From contig JAQUAF010000014.1 of the NCBI GenBank assembly GCA_028687435.1, positions 27,408-91,407 on the forward strand: 64,000 nucleotides of DNA, written 5' to 3'. The translations under genes and the position numbers were made by a program. Positions 1 through 14,300 of the stretch are shown here, in pieces. The notes under the pieces are model-generated. The model was not told the DNA's origin. It did not search any database and saw only the letters and a program-made list of their open reading frames with translations. Source of the stretch: Verrucomicrobiia bacterium. GTDB taxonomy: Bacteria; Verrucomicrobiota; Verrucomicrobiia; JABWAM01. The stretch's first letter is position 1. Each line of letters starts with the position of its first letter.

Positions 1-1
1 G

Positions 2-2370
2 AAGCGCCGGAAGCGGACGGCGGCGGAAAACCTGAGTCCGTTGTTGGACGGGGTGTTGCCGGATTTGCAGTCGGGCGGGTTGTTTGGGAAAAAGTTTTCC
101 TCCGGCGAATGGGTGCTGGCCGAGCACCGGGTTGGGGGCCGGGCGATTTTGCCCGCGGTGGCTTGTTTGGAGATGGCTTTGGCGGCGGCCAAGTCGCTGA
201 TGCCGGGCAGGAGGATGGAATTGAGGTCGGTGGTTTGGTTGCGGCCTTTTGAAAGCGAGGCGGCGGGAGGCGAACTCCGGGTGCGTTTGTGGAAGGAGGG
301 CGAGGGGACGCGGTTTGCGGTGGAAAGCCGGAGGGAGGATCAGACCCTGGTCCATGCGCGCGGCGAACTGACGGAAGCGCGTGTCGCGGAAAAGACCGGG
401 GCGCTGGACCTGCCGGGCATCCAAGCTCGTTGTTCCCGCGAAATGGAGGGCGGGGAGATTTACCGCCGGTTTGTCCAGGTTGGGATGGAGTATGGACCGC
501 ATTTTCAGAGCGTGGAGAAGATTTGGGTGGGGACGGACGAGGTTTTGGCCAGGTTGACGCTGCCGTTGGTTTGTGAAACCGAGTTTGGACGGTACGGATT
601 GCATCCGAGTTTGACGGATGGGGCGTTGCAGACCGCGGCTGCCGCGACGCTAGATTCCGCCACGAAACCTTATTTTCCATTTGGAGTGGAGCGGGTGGAA
701 GTTTTTGGTTCGCTGGAGAAAAACATGTGGGTGTGGATCAAGGGGAAGGCGGAGGACGGGCGGGAGATGCTTCTGGCCGACAGCCAGGGACGGGTGGTGG
801 CGAGGCTTTCCGGGTACACCATCCGGCAGACCCAGGAGACGGCGGGAACGGCGGCGGAAAACCGGGGTTCGATTCTGTGGAGCGTGATTGCGGATGTGGA
901 GAAGTTGTCTCCGGCCTCCATGGGATTGACGCCGGAAGAGGCGGCGTTGCATGTGAAGGGTTTCGAACAGTTGGAGAAGGTTGGGCGGCTGGTTTTGTTG
1001 AAGACGTTGCGCGAGGAGGGATTGTTCTGGGAAGCGGGCCATGTCATGGATTTCGCTGCGTTGCGGGAGCGGCTCCGGGTCGTGCCGCAGTACGAGGGGT
1101 TGGCGGATTCGTTGGTGAGATTTTTGGCGCAAGGCGGATTTGTGGAGGTGGAAGGGGAGACGATACGGACGACGGTTGGCGGTTCGTCCGCGTTACCGGG
1201 AGAATTGTCGCAAGTGGAGGAATTGAAGGGGCAATTGGGGCGCGATTTTCCGGCGATGAGCGCGCATGGGGAATTGCTTTTCCGCTGCATTGAATTTTTG
1301 CCCGCGGTTTTGCGCGGGGAAATGTCCGGGACGGAGGTCATGTTCCCGAACGGTTCCACGGAACTGGTGTCGCGGATTTACCAGAACACGGTGTTGTTGA
1401 ATTATTTTGACCGTCTGGCGGCGGCGGTGGCGCGCGGGTGCGTGGAGCGTTACAGCCGGGAATTGGCGGGCAAACGGACGGTGCGTATTCTTGAAGTGGG
1501 CGCGGGCACGGGCGGCACGACGGCATTTGTGGCGGAGGCGTTGCGCGAGTCGGGGATTCCGGTGGAGTATTTTTACACGGACATTTCCACGGCCTTCAAG
1601 CGCCATGGCGAGAAACAGTTTGCCGGGCGTTATCCGTTCATGCGGTTCCAGACGCTGGACCTTGAAAAGGATGTTGCGGCGCAGGGGTTTTCGTTGCACA
1701 GCATGGATCTGGCGGTGGGCGGCAACGTGGTGCACACGACCATGAGCCTTCGGCGGTCGCTGCAGAACATCAAGGGGTTGCTCAAGCCGGACGGCGCGTT
1801 GGTGTTGGTGGAAGGGGTGGAGGCGCGGATGTTCATCAGCCTGACGTATGGATTGCTGGAGGGATGGTGGAACATTGAAGATCCCGGGCGCCGGATCCGG
1901 CACGCGCCGTTGCTCAAGGCGGAGCAGTGGCGGCAGGCATTGCGCGAGGAGGGATTCCGCGAGATTCATGTTTTGGGCCAGTCGTCGCCCGAGGCCGCGC
2001 AGTTGTTCCAGGCGGTTTTTGCGGCTGAGAGCGACGGACGTTTTGCCGCGGCAACGCAGCCGTCCGCCGCAGCCGGGCAACCGGAGAAATTGAAACAGGA
2101 AAAGGCGGCGGTCCTTTCCCAAACGGTGGATGCCGGGGATTTTCTGGCCGCCAAGGTGGGCGGGGTGGTCAAGCGCGTGTTGCAGTTGCCCGACGAGGAA
2201 CTGGAGCTGACCGCCACGTTTGAGAGCCTGGGGGTGGATTCGATTCTGGCGGTGGAGATCATTGAGAAACTGAACGCGGCGCTGCCGGTCAAGCTGCGTT
2301 CGACGGATCTGTTCAATTACGCCACGATCGCCAATCTGACGGATCATTTGCGGGAATTGCTGGGCGAAGA
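2..2370 (+). other. PKS module 1 (partial): DH-cMT-ACP
   Basis: The KS of this module lies left of the window. The DH (about 59-840) has HxxxGxxxxP with its His codon at 125-127 and the paired DGALQ motif near 615. The C-methyltransferase (about 866-2030) has the SAM-binding EVGAGTGG at 1493-1516. The ACP (about 2137-2364) has GVDSI with the phosphopantetheine Ser codon at 2240. No ketoreductase lies between DH and cMT, although the otherwise paralogous module 2 has one there. The DH would need a hydroxyl made by a KR acting in trans, or it is idle. Confidence 0.88.
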
Positions 2371-5300
2371 GGGGGAGGCCAGGCTTGTGGAAGCGGAGGG
2401 ACAAAAGGCGGCATCTGGGTCATTGCGAGTCCGCCAGGCGGACGAAGCAATCCCCGATACGAGATTGCTTCGTCGTTTGCCTCCGCCTTCGTCTGACTCC
2501 GGCGAAACTCGCAGGCAACCTCCTCGCAATGACATTGAGAGCGAGGAAGCGCCCGGACTGACGGTTTCGTCCGAGCCGATGACAAGGATGGCCCAGCCTC
2601 AAAGGAGCGATTCCGCAATCATGCCGATTGCGATCATCGGGCTTTCGTGCCAGTTTCCGGAGGCGGTTGACGCCGGGCAGTTCTGGCGGAATCTGGCGGA
2701 GGGGCGCGATTGCGTGGGCGAGATCCCGTCCAGCCGGTGGCCGTTGGAGGGATTTTTCAGCGAGGATCGCAAGGCGGCGGCGCGGAGTTACAGCAAGTGG
2801 GGCGGATTTTTGCCGAACGCCGGGGGGTTTGATCCGCTCTTTTTCAGCCTGTCGCCGCGCGAGGCGGAGTTCATGGATCCCCAGCAGAGGCTTTTCCTGA
2901 TGGAAAGCTGGAAGGCGCTGGAGGACGCCGGTTATTCGAACCGCCAGCTCAACGCCTGCCGTTGCGGGGTGTTTGTGGGGTGCGGCACGGGCGATTACGA
3001 GCACAAGCTGCGCGAGACGGACGACTGGGGCGAATCGTACGCATTCATGGGCAACACATCCGCCATGCTGGCGGCGCGGATCTCGTATCATCTGAATCTC
3101 AAAGGCCCGAGCGTGGCGGTGGACACGGCGTGTTCATCGTCGCTGGTGGCGATCCATCTGGCGTGCGAGAGTTTGAGGTCTGGGACCAGCGATCTGGCGC
3201 TGGCCGGAGGGGTGACGGTGATGTGCACGCCGCGGTTTCACGTTTGGGCGAGCAAGGCGGGGATGTTGTCGCCGACCGGACGATGCAGGCCGTTTTCCGC
3301 CGACGCGGACGGCATTGCCGCAGGCGAGGGCGTGGGCGCGGTGATTTTGAAACGCCTGGATGACGCGATCCGGGACAAGGATCCCATTTACGGCGTGATT
3401 CGCGGGTCGGGTCTCAGCCAGGACGGCAAGACGAACGGGATCACCGCTCCGAGCGCCCCGGCGCAGACCGCTTTGGAGACTGAGATCTACACCCGGTTCG
3501 ACATTCATCCGGAAACCATCAGCTATGTGGAATGCCATGGGACGGGGACCAAGTTGGGCGATCCGATAGAGATGGACGCGTTGACCGACGCCTTCCGCCG
3601 GTTCACCCAAAAGACGGGTTTTTGCGCGGTGGGATCGGTCAAATCGAATGTCGGCCACACGCTTTCCGCGGCGGGAATTGCCAGCGTCATCAAGGTTTTG
3701 CTGGCGTTGAAGCATGGGGAATTGCCGCCGACCCTGCATTGCGAACGGCCCAACGAGCATATCGATCTTTCCAACAGCCCGTTCCATTTGAATCGCGAAC
3801 GCCGGCCGTGGCTGCGCCAGGAGGGTCAGCCCCGCCGCGCGGCGGTCAGTTCGTTCGGCGTCAGCGGCACGAACGCGCATCTGGTCATCGAAGAAGCGCC
3901 GGTTTTGGAGCGAAAAAGCGCGCCGGCTCCGGTGTGTCTGGCGACTCTTTCCGCCCAGACCGCGACCGCGTTGCGGCGGCGGCAGGAGGATTTGTTGAAG
4001 TGGCTGGAAACGGAGGATGGCCGGAGCGCTTCCATTTCGGAAATCAGCCGCACTTTGAACGAGGGGCGCAGTCATTTTGAAAAACGCGCAGCATGGGTGG
4101 TGGAGTCGGCGGATGAACTGAGGGAAGGTTTGCGGAGGTTTTTGGCGGGCGAATCCGCCGGGAACGCCGTGACGGGCGAGGCCGGGAAACAAACGGCCAG
4201 CCAGGCCGCGCAGTTCCGTTCGCAGCAACAGGCTTTGCTGGCGGATTTGGGGAAGGTGGCGGCGGATGATCGGAAGACCCTGCGCGAAAAACTGCTGGCG
4301 TTGGGCGGATTGTATGCGAAGGGGTGCGAGGTGGACTGGGCGGCTTTGGCGCGGGGTGAATCCGGCTGCCGTCTTTCCATGCCGGCGTATCCGTTTGAGT
4401 TGCGGCGGTTTTGGTACGAGGGGAAAAGGAAAACGCCGGGGGTTGCGGCGGCGGCGATGGGGCCGTTGTTGGACGGGCCGGCGCCCAGTTGGGAGGCGGG
4501 AGGGGTGTTTGGCAAGAGGCTTGATCCCGCCGAGCGCGTGCTGGCGGAACATCGGGTGGGCGGCCGGGCGATTCTGCCGGGAGTGGCTTGTCTGGAGATG
4601 GCGCTGGCGGCGGCGCAAAGCATGATGACGGGGCGTCAAAAACCGGCGTTGAAATCGGTGGTGTGGCTGCGTCCGTTGGAGGCCGGGCACGCGCCGCAGG
4701 ATGTGCGGGTGAAGCTGCGGCGTGAAAAGGGGGGGATTGAATTCCGCATCGAAAGCGTTTCAGGCGGGCAATCGCGGGTTCATGTCCAGGGTCATGTGGA
4801 GGATTTGAACGATTCCGGATGGGCGGAAACGGTGGAACTGGCCGATGTTCGCGCGCGGTGCAATCGGGAATTGGGACGCGAGGAGATTTACCGGAAATTT
4901 TCCAAGGCGGGGATTGAGTATGGCCCGTACTTCCGGAGCATCGAGCAATTGTGGGTGGGGAACGAGGAGGCGCTGGCGCGATTGAAGCTTCCCGCGGGTT
5001 GCGAGGGGGAATTGGAGCGTTATGTTTTGCATCCGAGCCTGATGGATGGCGCGTTGCAGGCGGCGGCCGGAATGGCATTGGCCGGGGGCGAGGAACCGTC
5101 GGAACCGCGGCTGCCTTTCAGCGTGGACGCGGTGGAGGCGGGCGGAAAAATGGGCGCGGAGATGTGGGTGCATGTGCGCGGACGCGCGGAGCAGGGCGCG
5201 GATCTGTCGCTGCTGGACGGGCGCGGGCGTGTGGCGGTGAGGATGACGGGTTACCGGACGCGGAGCGCGAAGGAAGGAATGAGGGAGGGATATTTCACGA

Positions 5301-8300
5301 CGGAATGGGTGGAAAGCCCCCTGGTTGCCGGCGCGGCCCAGCCGCCGGGCGTGGTGTGGCTGGTGGCTGGCGCGAAGACGCTTTTGGAGGACGAATTGCG
5401 AAAGGCCGGGGGCGAGGTCCACGAGTTGCGGCTGGCGAACGAAAATGTTTCGCGCGGCGAACGGCAGTGGGAGGCGGACGCTCGCGATCCGGTTTCCCTG
5501 GCCGAGGGATTGAAGAATCTGCCGGCGCCCGACGTGATTTATTTCACAGCGGAACCCGCGGAGGGCGCGGATGAGTTTGAGAAAACCCATCATGGACGGG
5601 AGCAGGGGGTTTTGTCGCTTTTCCGGTTGATCAAGGGATTGCAGCGGCTTGGGTGGTGGAAGAGCGGGTTGAAGTTGCGGGTGGCCACGCATGGCGGGTG
5701 GGCGGTGACGCCGAACGAGGATTTTTCCCCTTCCCTGGCGGCCATCTCGGGCATGGTGGGATCGATCGGGCGGGAATATCCGGACATCGACATGGCGTGC
5801 GTCGATGTGGGCGGGGTTTCCGCGGCGAACGCCGCCACGGCGGCGGCAGCCCTGGTTTGCGAGCCGGCCCAGAAGCTGAGTCAAAAGACGGCCTGGCGCG
5901 GCGGGCGGCGTTATGAGCTGGCGTTGTGTCCCACGGAGATTCCGGCGGCGAAATCCGGCGCGTTCCGGAAAGGCGGTGTTTACGTGCTGGCGGGCGGCGC
6001 GGGCGGCATTGGTTTTGTGTTGAGCCAGCATCTGGCCCGGCAGTACGGCGCGCGGGTGGCGTGGATCGGACGCCGTCCGCAAGACGCGGAGATTCAAGAG
6101 AAGATCCGGACCATTGCGCGGCTGGGCGGGGAGGCGGTGTATTTTTCGACGGACACGATCCGGCTGGACGAGACGCGGAAGGTTTTCGCCGCGGTGCGCG
6201 AGAAATGGGGCAGGGTGAACGGGGTGGCGCATGCGGCGGTGGTGTTGCGCGACCGGCATTTCGACCGGATGCGGGAGGATGATTTTTTGGCGGCGTTGGC
6301 GCCGAAGATGGAGGGGATGCTGGTGTTGACCCGAGCGGCGGTTGACGCGGCGGCGGATTGGATGATGGTGTTTTCCTCCATTGAGTCGGTGGCCAACGGT
6401 CCCGGACAGAGCAATTACGCGGCAGGCTGCGCCTTTGCCGACGGTTATGCGCGCTGGGCGGAGAAACAGTTTGGCATGCCGACCCATGTGGTGAACTGGA
6501 GTTATTGGGGCAGCGTGGGAGTGGTGGCCACGGAACAGCACCGGGCGGCCATGGCCAAGCTGGGGATGGGATCGATCGAGCCGCAGCAGGGGATCGAGGC
6601 CATTGAGCGGATGATGGCCCATCGGTTGCCGCAGGTCTTTGTGATCAAGGCGTCCGAAACGTTGATGGAGGAGTTCGGGGTGCGTCCCGGACGCCGGAAA
6701 CGGATGGCGGCGGCGCGTTACGGATCGATGATGGAAAACTTGAAGCGGTCGCTTGCCGGCGCGAGCGGCGGGGAATTGCGTCCGAAAGAGGATCTGGTGC
6801 GGAGGGAGTTGGATGCGATGACGGAATTGGACCGGTTGGGACGGCTGGCCCTGGCCAACAAGTTGAAAGAGGGCGGCGTTTTGGCGGTGGAGGGCGATTG
6901 CATGGATTGGCTGCGCCTGAAACAACGCCTGGGGGTGTTGCCGCGGCATGAGAGGTTGTTGTCCACGATGATCGAGGTGTTGATGAAGGGGGGATTTCTT
7001 GGGGAAAACGAAGCGGGCTGGCGCGTGACGGAGGCGGCGGGACAGCCGGAGGTTTCCGTCGAAGCCTTGAGGCTGGCGCATGAGAATTTTGCGTGGAAAA
7101 ATCCCGAGTTCGCCCCGCACGCCCATTTGTTGCTGGTGTGCATCGCGGCCCTGCCCGAGGTGTTGTGCGGCGCGCGTCCGGCCACGGAGGTGCTGTTCCC
7201 CGGAGGTTCCCTGAAGCTGGTTGAGAAGATCTATGCCGGAACCACGCTCACCAATTATTTCAACCGCCTGATGGCGTTTGCGGTGGAAAAAGCGGTGGCG
7301 GCGCGTCTGGCGGGATTGGCGCCGGAAGCGAAACTGCGCCTGGTGGAGATCGGCGCCGGCACCGGCAGCACCACGGAATTCGTGGCCGAGGCGCTGAAGC
7401 GCCACGCGGAACGCATCGAATATGTTTTCTCGGATGTGTCCGCCGGATTTGAAAAGCATTTCCAGAATCGTTTTGGCGGACGGTATCCATTCATGCGGTT
7501 CCAGGTGATCGATCTGGAACGGGGATTGGAGGAGCAGGGGATGAAGCCGGGGAGCGCGGACATGGTTCTGGCCGCCAACGCGGTTCATGTCTGCCGCAAC
7601 CTGCACCGCAGCCTGCAAATGCTGAAGGCCCTGCTGCAACCGCACGGGTTGTTGTCCCTGGTGGAGGTGACCCGGGTCACGGTGTTCAATTCGCTGACCT
7701 ATGGATTGCTGGATGGCTGGTGGGCTTTCGACGACGGCGGCCGGCGGCTGCCTCATTCGCCGGTGTTGAGCCGGGCGCATTGGAACCAGGTTTTGCTCGA
7801 GGAAGGGTTCAAGCGGGTTGCCGCGGCGGAACAATGGCAGGGCGTGGCCGCGGGCGATTTGCAAAGCGTGTTGCTGGCCGAGAAGGAAGGCGTGGAAGTG
7901 GTTTCCCAATCGGAAGATGCGGCATCCGGCGGTGCCAAGGTTTCGTCCGAAAATATGGCGACACCGGAGCCCCGCCCTCCGTTGAAAGAACAGAGCCGTT
8001 CCGGTTTTGAAAGCATGACCGCAATCCCCGGGATGATCGGCGAACGGGTGCGGAATGTTTTGTTGAGAGTGTTGCGTCTGGAACCGTCCAATCTTTCCGA
8101 TGACACCACGTTCGACCGGCTGGGGGTTGATTCCATTGTGGCGGTGGAGGTGATCGATGCCCTGAACCAGGAATTGGAGATCGATCTGCGGTCAGTGGAT
8201 CTTTTCAACTATTCCACCGCCCAGGCTTTGACGGATCACATTGTGGAGCGGTTCGGGGAAGCGGTGGCCGGACGGATGAGGCAATCCGGACAAAAACAGG

Positions 8301-11300
8301 ATCAGGCGGAGGCCCGCGTTCCCAAGTCTGAGTCGGGCGTTGTTGAATCGAAATCGCAAACGACGGCAGCGGCGGCCGAAACGTCCGCGTCCCCGGCAAG
8401 CGGGGCCATTGCCATCGTGGGGATGTCGGGAAGATTTCCGGACGCCGCGAATGTGGAGGAGTTGTGGCGGAATCTGGCGGCGGGGAAGGATTGCGTGCAT
8501 GAAATCACCCGCTGGCGGTTGGAGGATTTTTACAGTCCCGAGCGCGAAACCCCGGGGCGGAGCTATTGCAAGGACGCGGGGTTGCTGTCCAACGTCGACC
8601 TGTTTGACCCGCTGTTTTTCAATCTTTCCCCGCACGAGGCGGAGTTGATGGATCCGCAGCATCGGTTGTTCCTCATGGAATGCTGGCGGGCGCTTGAGGA
8701 CAGCGGGTATGGCAACCGCGAGTTGGACGGGATGCGTTGCGGCGTGTTCGTGGGATGCGGGGGCGGGGATTACGAACAGATTTTGAGACAGGCTGGACGC
8801 GACAATGAGACGTACGCTTTTATCGGGGGTTCCTCGTCGATCCTGTCCGCGCGGATTTCCTATCATTTGAATCTCAAGGGTCCCAGTTTTGCGGTGGACA
8901 CGGCCTGTTCGTCGTCGGGCGTGGCCTTGCATCTGGCCTGCGAAAGCCTGCGGGCGCGCACCAGCGACATGGCGCTGGCCGGCGGGGTGACGGTGATGAG
9001 CACGCCTCGCTACATGGTGGTGACCGGCCAGGGGGGGATGCTTTCGCCCACGGGACGCTGCCAGGCATTCGGAAGCGGCGCCGACGGTTTTGTGCCGGCC
9101 GAGGGCGCGGTGGTGTTGGTTTTGAAACGGCTGGAGGACGCCCGCCGGGACGGCGATCATGTTTACGGCGTGATTCGCGGGATGGCGATCAACCAGGATG
9201 GCAAGACCAACGGCATCACCGCTCCGAACGGCCCTTCGCAAACGGCGTTGGAGGTTGAGGTTTACGAGAAGTCCGGGATTCATCCCGACACCATTGATTA
9301 TGTGGAATGCCATGGCACCGGCACGCAGTTGGGAGATCCCATCGAGGTGGGCGCCCTGACCGACGCTTTTCGGCGGTTTACCGGCAAGAACAACTTCTGC
9401 GCGCTGGGTTCCATCAAGAGCAACATCGGGCATACCGCCATGGCGGCCGCGGTGTCGAGCGTCATCAAGGTTTTGCTGTCGATGAAGCATCGCCAGTTGG
9501 CGCCGGCGTTGCATTGCGAGAAGACCAATCCGAAGATTGATTTTGAGAAGAGCCCGTTTTACGTGAACCGGGAATTGCGGAACTGGGAAGCGCCGGAGGG
9601 GCATCCCCGCCGGGCGGCGGTCAGTTCGTTCGGCCTGAGCGGCACGAACGTTCATTTTGTCATCGAGGAAGCTCCGGCTGACGCGCCGGTGTCCGCCGAT
9701 GCCAGGGGGGATTATCTGTTTTGCCTTTCAGCCCGTGACGAAGCGGCGTTGAAACGGCGCCTGCGCGGATTGGCCGACTGGCTGGAGACGCCGGATGGAA
9801 TGGCTGCCGGGTTGGAGGGAATCAGCCGCACTTTAAATGCGGGACGCAGTCACTTTGAGCATCGGTGCGCCTTGCTGGCGGGATCGAAGAACGAGTTGAG
9901 GGAGGCTTTGCGCCGTTTGGAACGAGGTGAAACCTCGACAGGGTTGTTTGCCGGCAAAGCGGAACGTTTCTCCGCTGCCGATGCGGTGATTTACCGGCAG
10001 ATGCAGCGTACGGTGATGGATGAATTGGAGACGGGGTCGGGAAATGTCCGGCGGGAGAAGTTGACGGTGTTGGGCGGGTTGTATGTGAAAGGCGCCGAGC
10101 TGGATTGGAAGGCGCTGCATCGTGGAGAGGCCATGAAGCGCATATCTCTTCCGACGTATCCATTTGCCGGCGAGCGGTATTGGGTGGATGTGACGGAGTC
10201 ATTGCGAGGAGATCGCTCCGGCGAGCGACGAAGCAATCTCGCAACAGGGATTGCTTCGTCCGCCGGGCGGACTCGCACCGCCATCGCATCCGATATCCAG
10301 GGGGATGTTTTTGCTCCCAAGGACGAGCGGTATTTGTCGTTTGTTCCGGATTGGCAGGCCAGTCCTTTGAATCTGGCGGACGGTTTCCAATTGACGGGCA
10401 ACGTGCTGTTGTTCGATCAGGACGAGCGATTGGCGCGCGCGATTTGCGAACGCCATGCCGGGGCGACGGTGATGCGCGTGTTGCCCGGAACGGAATATCA
10501 ACAGACAGAGCGGCAAATCGTGATCCGTCCGGACGAGGAGGAGGATTATGTCCGGCTGCTGGAAAGCGTGACGCCCAAGACCGTGGTGTTTTGCTGGCCC
10601 GGGAAATCCGCGACGTTGGACGATTCTTTGAAGCTGGGCGTGGAGGCGGTTTATGGCCTTGCCCGCAGCCTGATTCGCAGCCGGTCCAAGGAGCCTGTTC
10701 AATGGCTGTTTGTTCATTCCCCCGATGCGGCTCCGCAAGTGGCGGCGATTTCGGCGTTTATCCAGACGGTGAGCGAGGAACAACCCCGGATTCGCGTTCG
10801 CACGGTGATGGTGGACAATCCCGGGGCGGAGGTGTTGGACGAGTTGGGCGCAAAGGAATCCCTGGCTGTTCGTTACCGCGATGGACAGAGGGAATCGCGG
10901 CGGTTGGCGGAGAAGGAACTGACGTCCGATGCGGCTGGATGGTTCCGTCAGAACGGGGTTTATCTGATCACCGGCGGCGCGGGCGGGCTGGGTTGGATTT
11001 TCTCGGAATACCTGGCTCGAAAATACCAGGCCCGACTGGTGTGGCTGGGACGCTCGGAACTCAAGGAGGAAGGGAAAAAGCGGTTGGAGACCTTGAGGAC
11101 GCTGGGGAGCGAGGCGCTTTATGTGCGCGGGGATGTGACCAGGAAGGAAGATGTGATGGAGGCGGTGCGACAGGGCAGGGAACGCTTTGGCTGCATTCAC
11201 GGCGTGATTCATGCCGCGGGAGTGACTCGCAACAATTTCCTCCTCAACAAATCCCTGGCGGATTTGAGGCGGGTGATGGAGGCAAAGGTGAAGGGAACCT

Positions 11301-14300
11301 TGAATCTGGACGAGGCGCTGGCCGCGGAAGCTTTGGACGGTTTCCTGATGTGTTCTTCCATTGCGTCGGTTTTGCCCGAGGCGGGACAGTCGGACTACGC
11401 ATTTGCCAACCGTTTTCTGGACGAGTTTGCGCTGCGCCGCGAGGAGTTGCGCCGGCGCGGCGAACGTCAGGGCCGGACCATGGCCATCAACTGGCAGATG
11501 TGGCGCGTGGCCGAGATCATGGGCGATGTTTCCACGGAAGAATTGATGGCGCGCGCGGAGCAGACCGTGCGTCTGACCGGTTTGCCGCCGTTGACGCCCG
11601 AGCAGGGGGTGCGATTGCTGGAGCGGGCCGCCGCATGCGATTGGGGATCGGGCCTGCTGGTTTACGGACGCCGGGAGGTTCTCCTGCGGCGCATTGCGCA
11701 GGCGGAGGGACGGCTGTTGCCGGCGGCTGGAAGTGCGCCGGTTTTGAGCGACGAGGTTCTCCATGAAAAAACCGCCGCTTACGTGAAGGAACTGGTGGCG
11801 GACTTGCTCAAGATTCCAGTGGAACGGTTTGAGGCGGACAAGCCTTTTGCGGAGTACGGATTGGATTCGATCCTGGTGGTCAAATTCAACGCCCGTGTGT
11901 CGCAGGATTTGCCGCAAATGTCCAAGACGTTGCTGTTCGAATATCCCCATGTGACCGCGGTAAGCCGCCACTTGGTGGAGGCGCATCGCGCCGAATTGAT
12001 GAAACTGTTTGCCGGAGGCGGGGAATCGCAGACGATGACGGTTGAGACGCCCGAGGTTCCCCGGGTTGAAGCCTTGTCCGCGCCGAAGCCCGTGCCGGAG
12101 GCGGTTGGACAACAGGATATCGCCATCATCGGTTTGGCGGGACGCTATCCGCAGGCGGATCATCTGGCGGCTTATTGGAAAAATTTGAGGGACGGACGCG
12201 ACTGCATCCGGGAGATTCCGTCGGAACGGTGGGGGAACGCCGATCTTTACGATCCGGACCGGACCAAGGCGGGCGAAGGCAGGCTTTACTGCAAGTGGGG
12301 CGGGTTCATGGATGGAGTGGATGAATTCGATTCCCAATTTTTCGGCATATCGCCGGCCGAGGCCGAGACCATGGATCCGCAGGAACGGCTTTTCCTGCAA
12401 ACCGCGTGGCATGCCTTGGAGGACGCGGGCTATGCGCGGAGCCAACTGGCCCGATGGGTGAACGGCGATGAGCAGCCCGAGGTGGGGGTGTTTGCCGGCG
12501 TGACGCACAACACCTATCAACTCCTGGGGGTTTTGCGGAACACGCGGCAACCGACGAAGGTGGATCATTCGGGCGGATGGTCGCTGGCCAACCGGGTTTC
12601 CTACGCGTTCAATTTCCGCGGCCCGAGCCTGCCGGTGGACACGGCGTGTTCGGCGTCGCTGTCGGCGATTCATCTGGCCTGCGAAAGCCTGCGGCGCGGG
12701 GAATGCCGCATGGCGCTGGCGGGCGGGGTGAACCTGCATCTGCATCCGGTGAAGATGATCAATGCCTGCGCGATGGGCATGTTGTCGCCCACGGGGCAGT
12801 GCCACAGTTACGGCGCGGACGCCGATGGCTATGTGCCGGGCGAGGGCGTGGGCGCGGTGGTGTTGAAGCCGCTTGCCCAGGCCGAAAAGGACGGCGATTT
12901 CATTTACGGAGTCATCAAGGCTTCCGCCATCAATCATGGCGGGCGGACCAACGGCTTCAATGTGCCGAATCCCGCGGCGCAGGCGGCGGTGATCGTCAAG
13001 GCATTCCAACAGGGCGGCATTGATCCGCGCACGATCAGTTATGTGGAAGGACATGGGACCGGCACCGAGTTGGGCGATCCCATCGAGGTGGACGGCTTGA
13101 CCAGGGCCTTTGCGGAAGTGCGGCGCGCGAGGGAGGAAAATCCGGCGGCGCTCAAGCCGTGGTGCGCGCTGGGGTCGGTGAAATCCAACATGGGGCATCT
13201 CGAGGCGGCGGCGGGAATCGCGGGACTGACAAAGATCCTGCTGCAGATGCGGTATCGCCAACTGGCGCCGTCGTTGCACGCGGAAAAGGTCAATCCGAAC
13301 ATCGATTTTTCGCGCACGCCTTTCAAAATGCAGACCGCGCTGTCGGTTTGGGAACAACCTTCGGTGGATGGCAAACCCTGTCCGCGACGGGCCGGGATCA
13401 GCTCGTTTGGCGCGGGCGGTTCCAATGCGCATCTGGTGGTGGAGGAATATCCGTCGAACGCCGGAGCGCCCGCGGCAGAACCGCATTCCCACCCCGCGTT
13501 GATCGTCCTGTCCGCGGCGGGAGGAACGCAGCTCAAACAGCAGGCGGCCCGGTTGCTTGATCATCTGGAGCATGCCGCGCCGGAGGAGATCGAAACTTTG
13601 GCGGATGCGGCCTTCACCCTGCAGGCGGCGCGAGAGGCGATGGAGGAACGGCTTGCGTTCGTGGCGGACAGTCTGGATGAGTTCAGGGAACGGTTGACGG
13701 AATTTGTGAGGGATGGAAAATCCGGCGGCATGATTCATCAGGGACGGGTTGGCAGGGGAACCGCGCGGACGGAGGAAAATTTGACGGGCGTTGATTTGCG
13801 GAATCCGACCCGCGAGCAGTTGGACGCGCTTGGAAAGCGGTGGGTTGGCGGCGCGGCGTTCGATTGGCGGGAATTGTATCAAGGGCAAAAACCCCGCCGT
13901 GTTTCGCTGCCGGGATACGTTTTTCTCCGAAAACGCCATTGGTATGGGAGTTTCCGGAGCGAGCAGACGATGCCCGTGAAACCCGCAGTGACCGTTGTGG
14001 CATCCGCGAAGGAAGCGGCTGTTCCCATGACGCATTGGCTGGAGAGCGCCAAGGATTTTGCCGTCCGGCGGGAGGTTTCGCTGGAGATTGTGGAGAGCGA
14101 GATCGCTGTGGTGCGGATGCAGGACCGGGAGAACCGCAACATGTTTACGCCGGGAATCCTGAAGGGGTTGATGGCCAGCTTTGCGGAAATCGAGCGCAAT
14201 CAGGCGGTCAAGGCCGTGATTGTCACGGGCTGCGACAATGTGTTTTGCATGGGCGGAACCCGCGAGGAGTTGATGAACATGTCCGACCAGATCAGCAGTT

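Noticed and set aside
4760..7909. 1,049-codon open frame on the minus strand
   Set aside because: It lies antisense to DH2-KR1-cMT2, whose catalytic motifs are clear on the plus strand. Long antisense frames are expected in GC-rich DNA with strong third-position bias, and its protein is a His/Arg/Gln-rich mixture without motifs.
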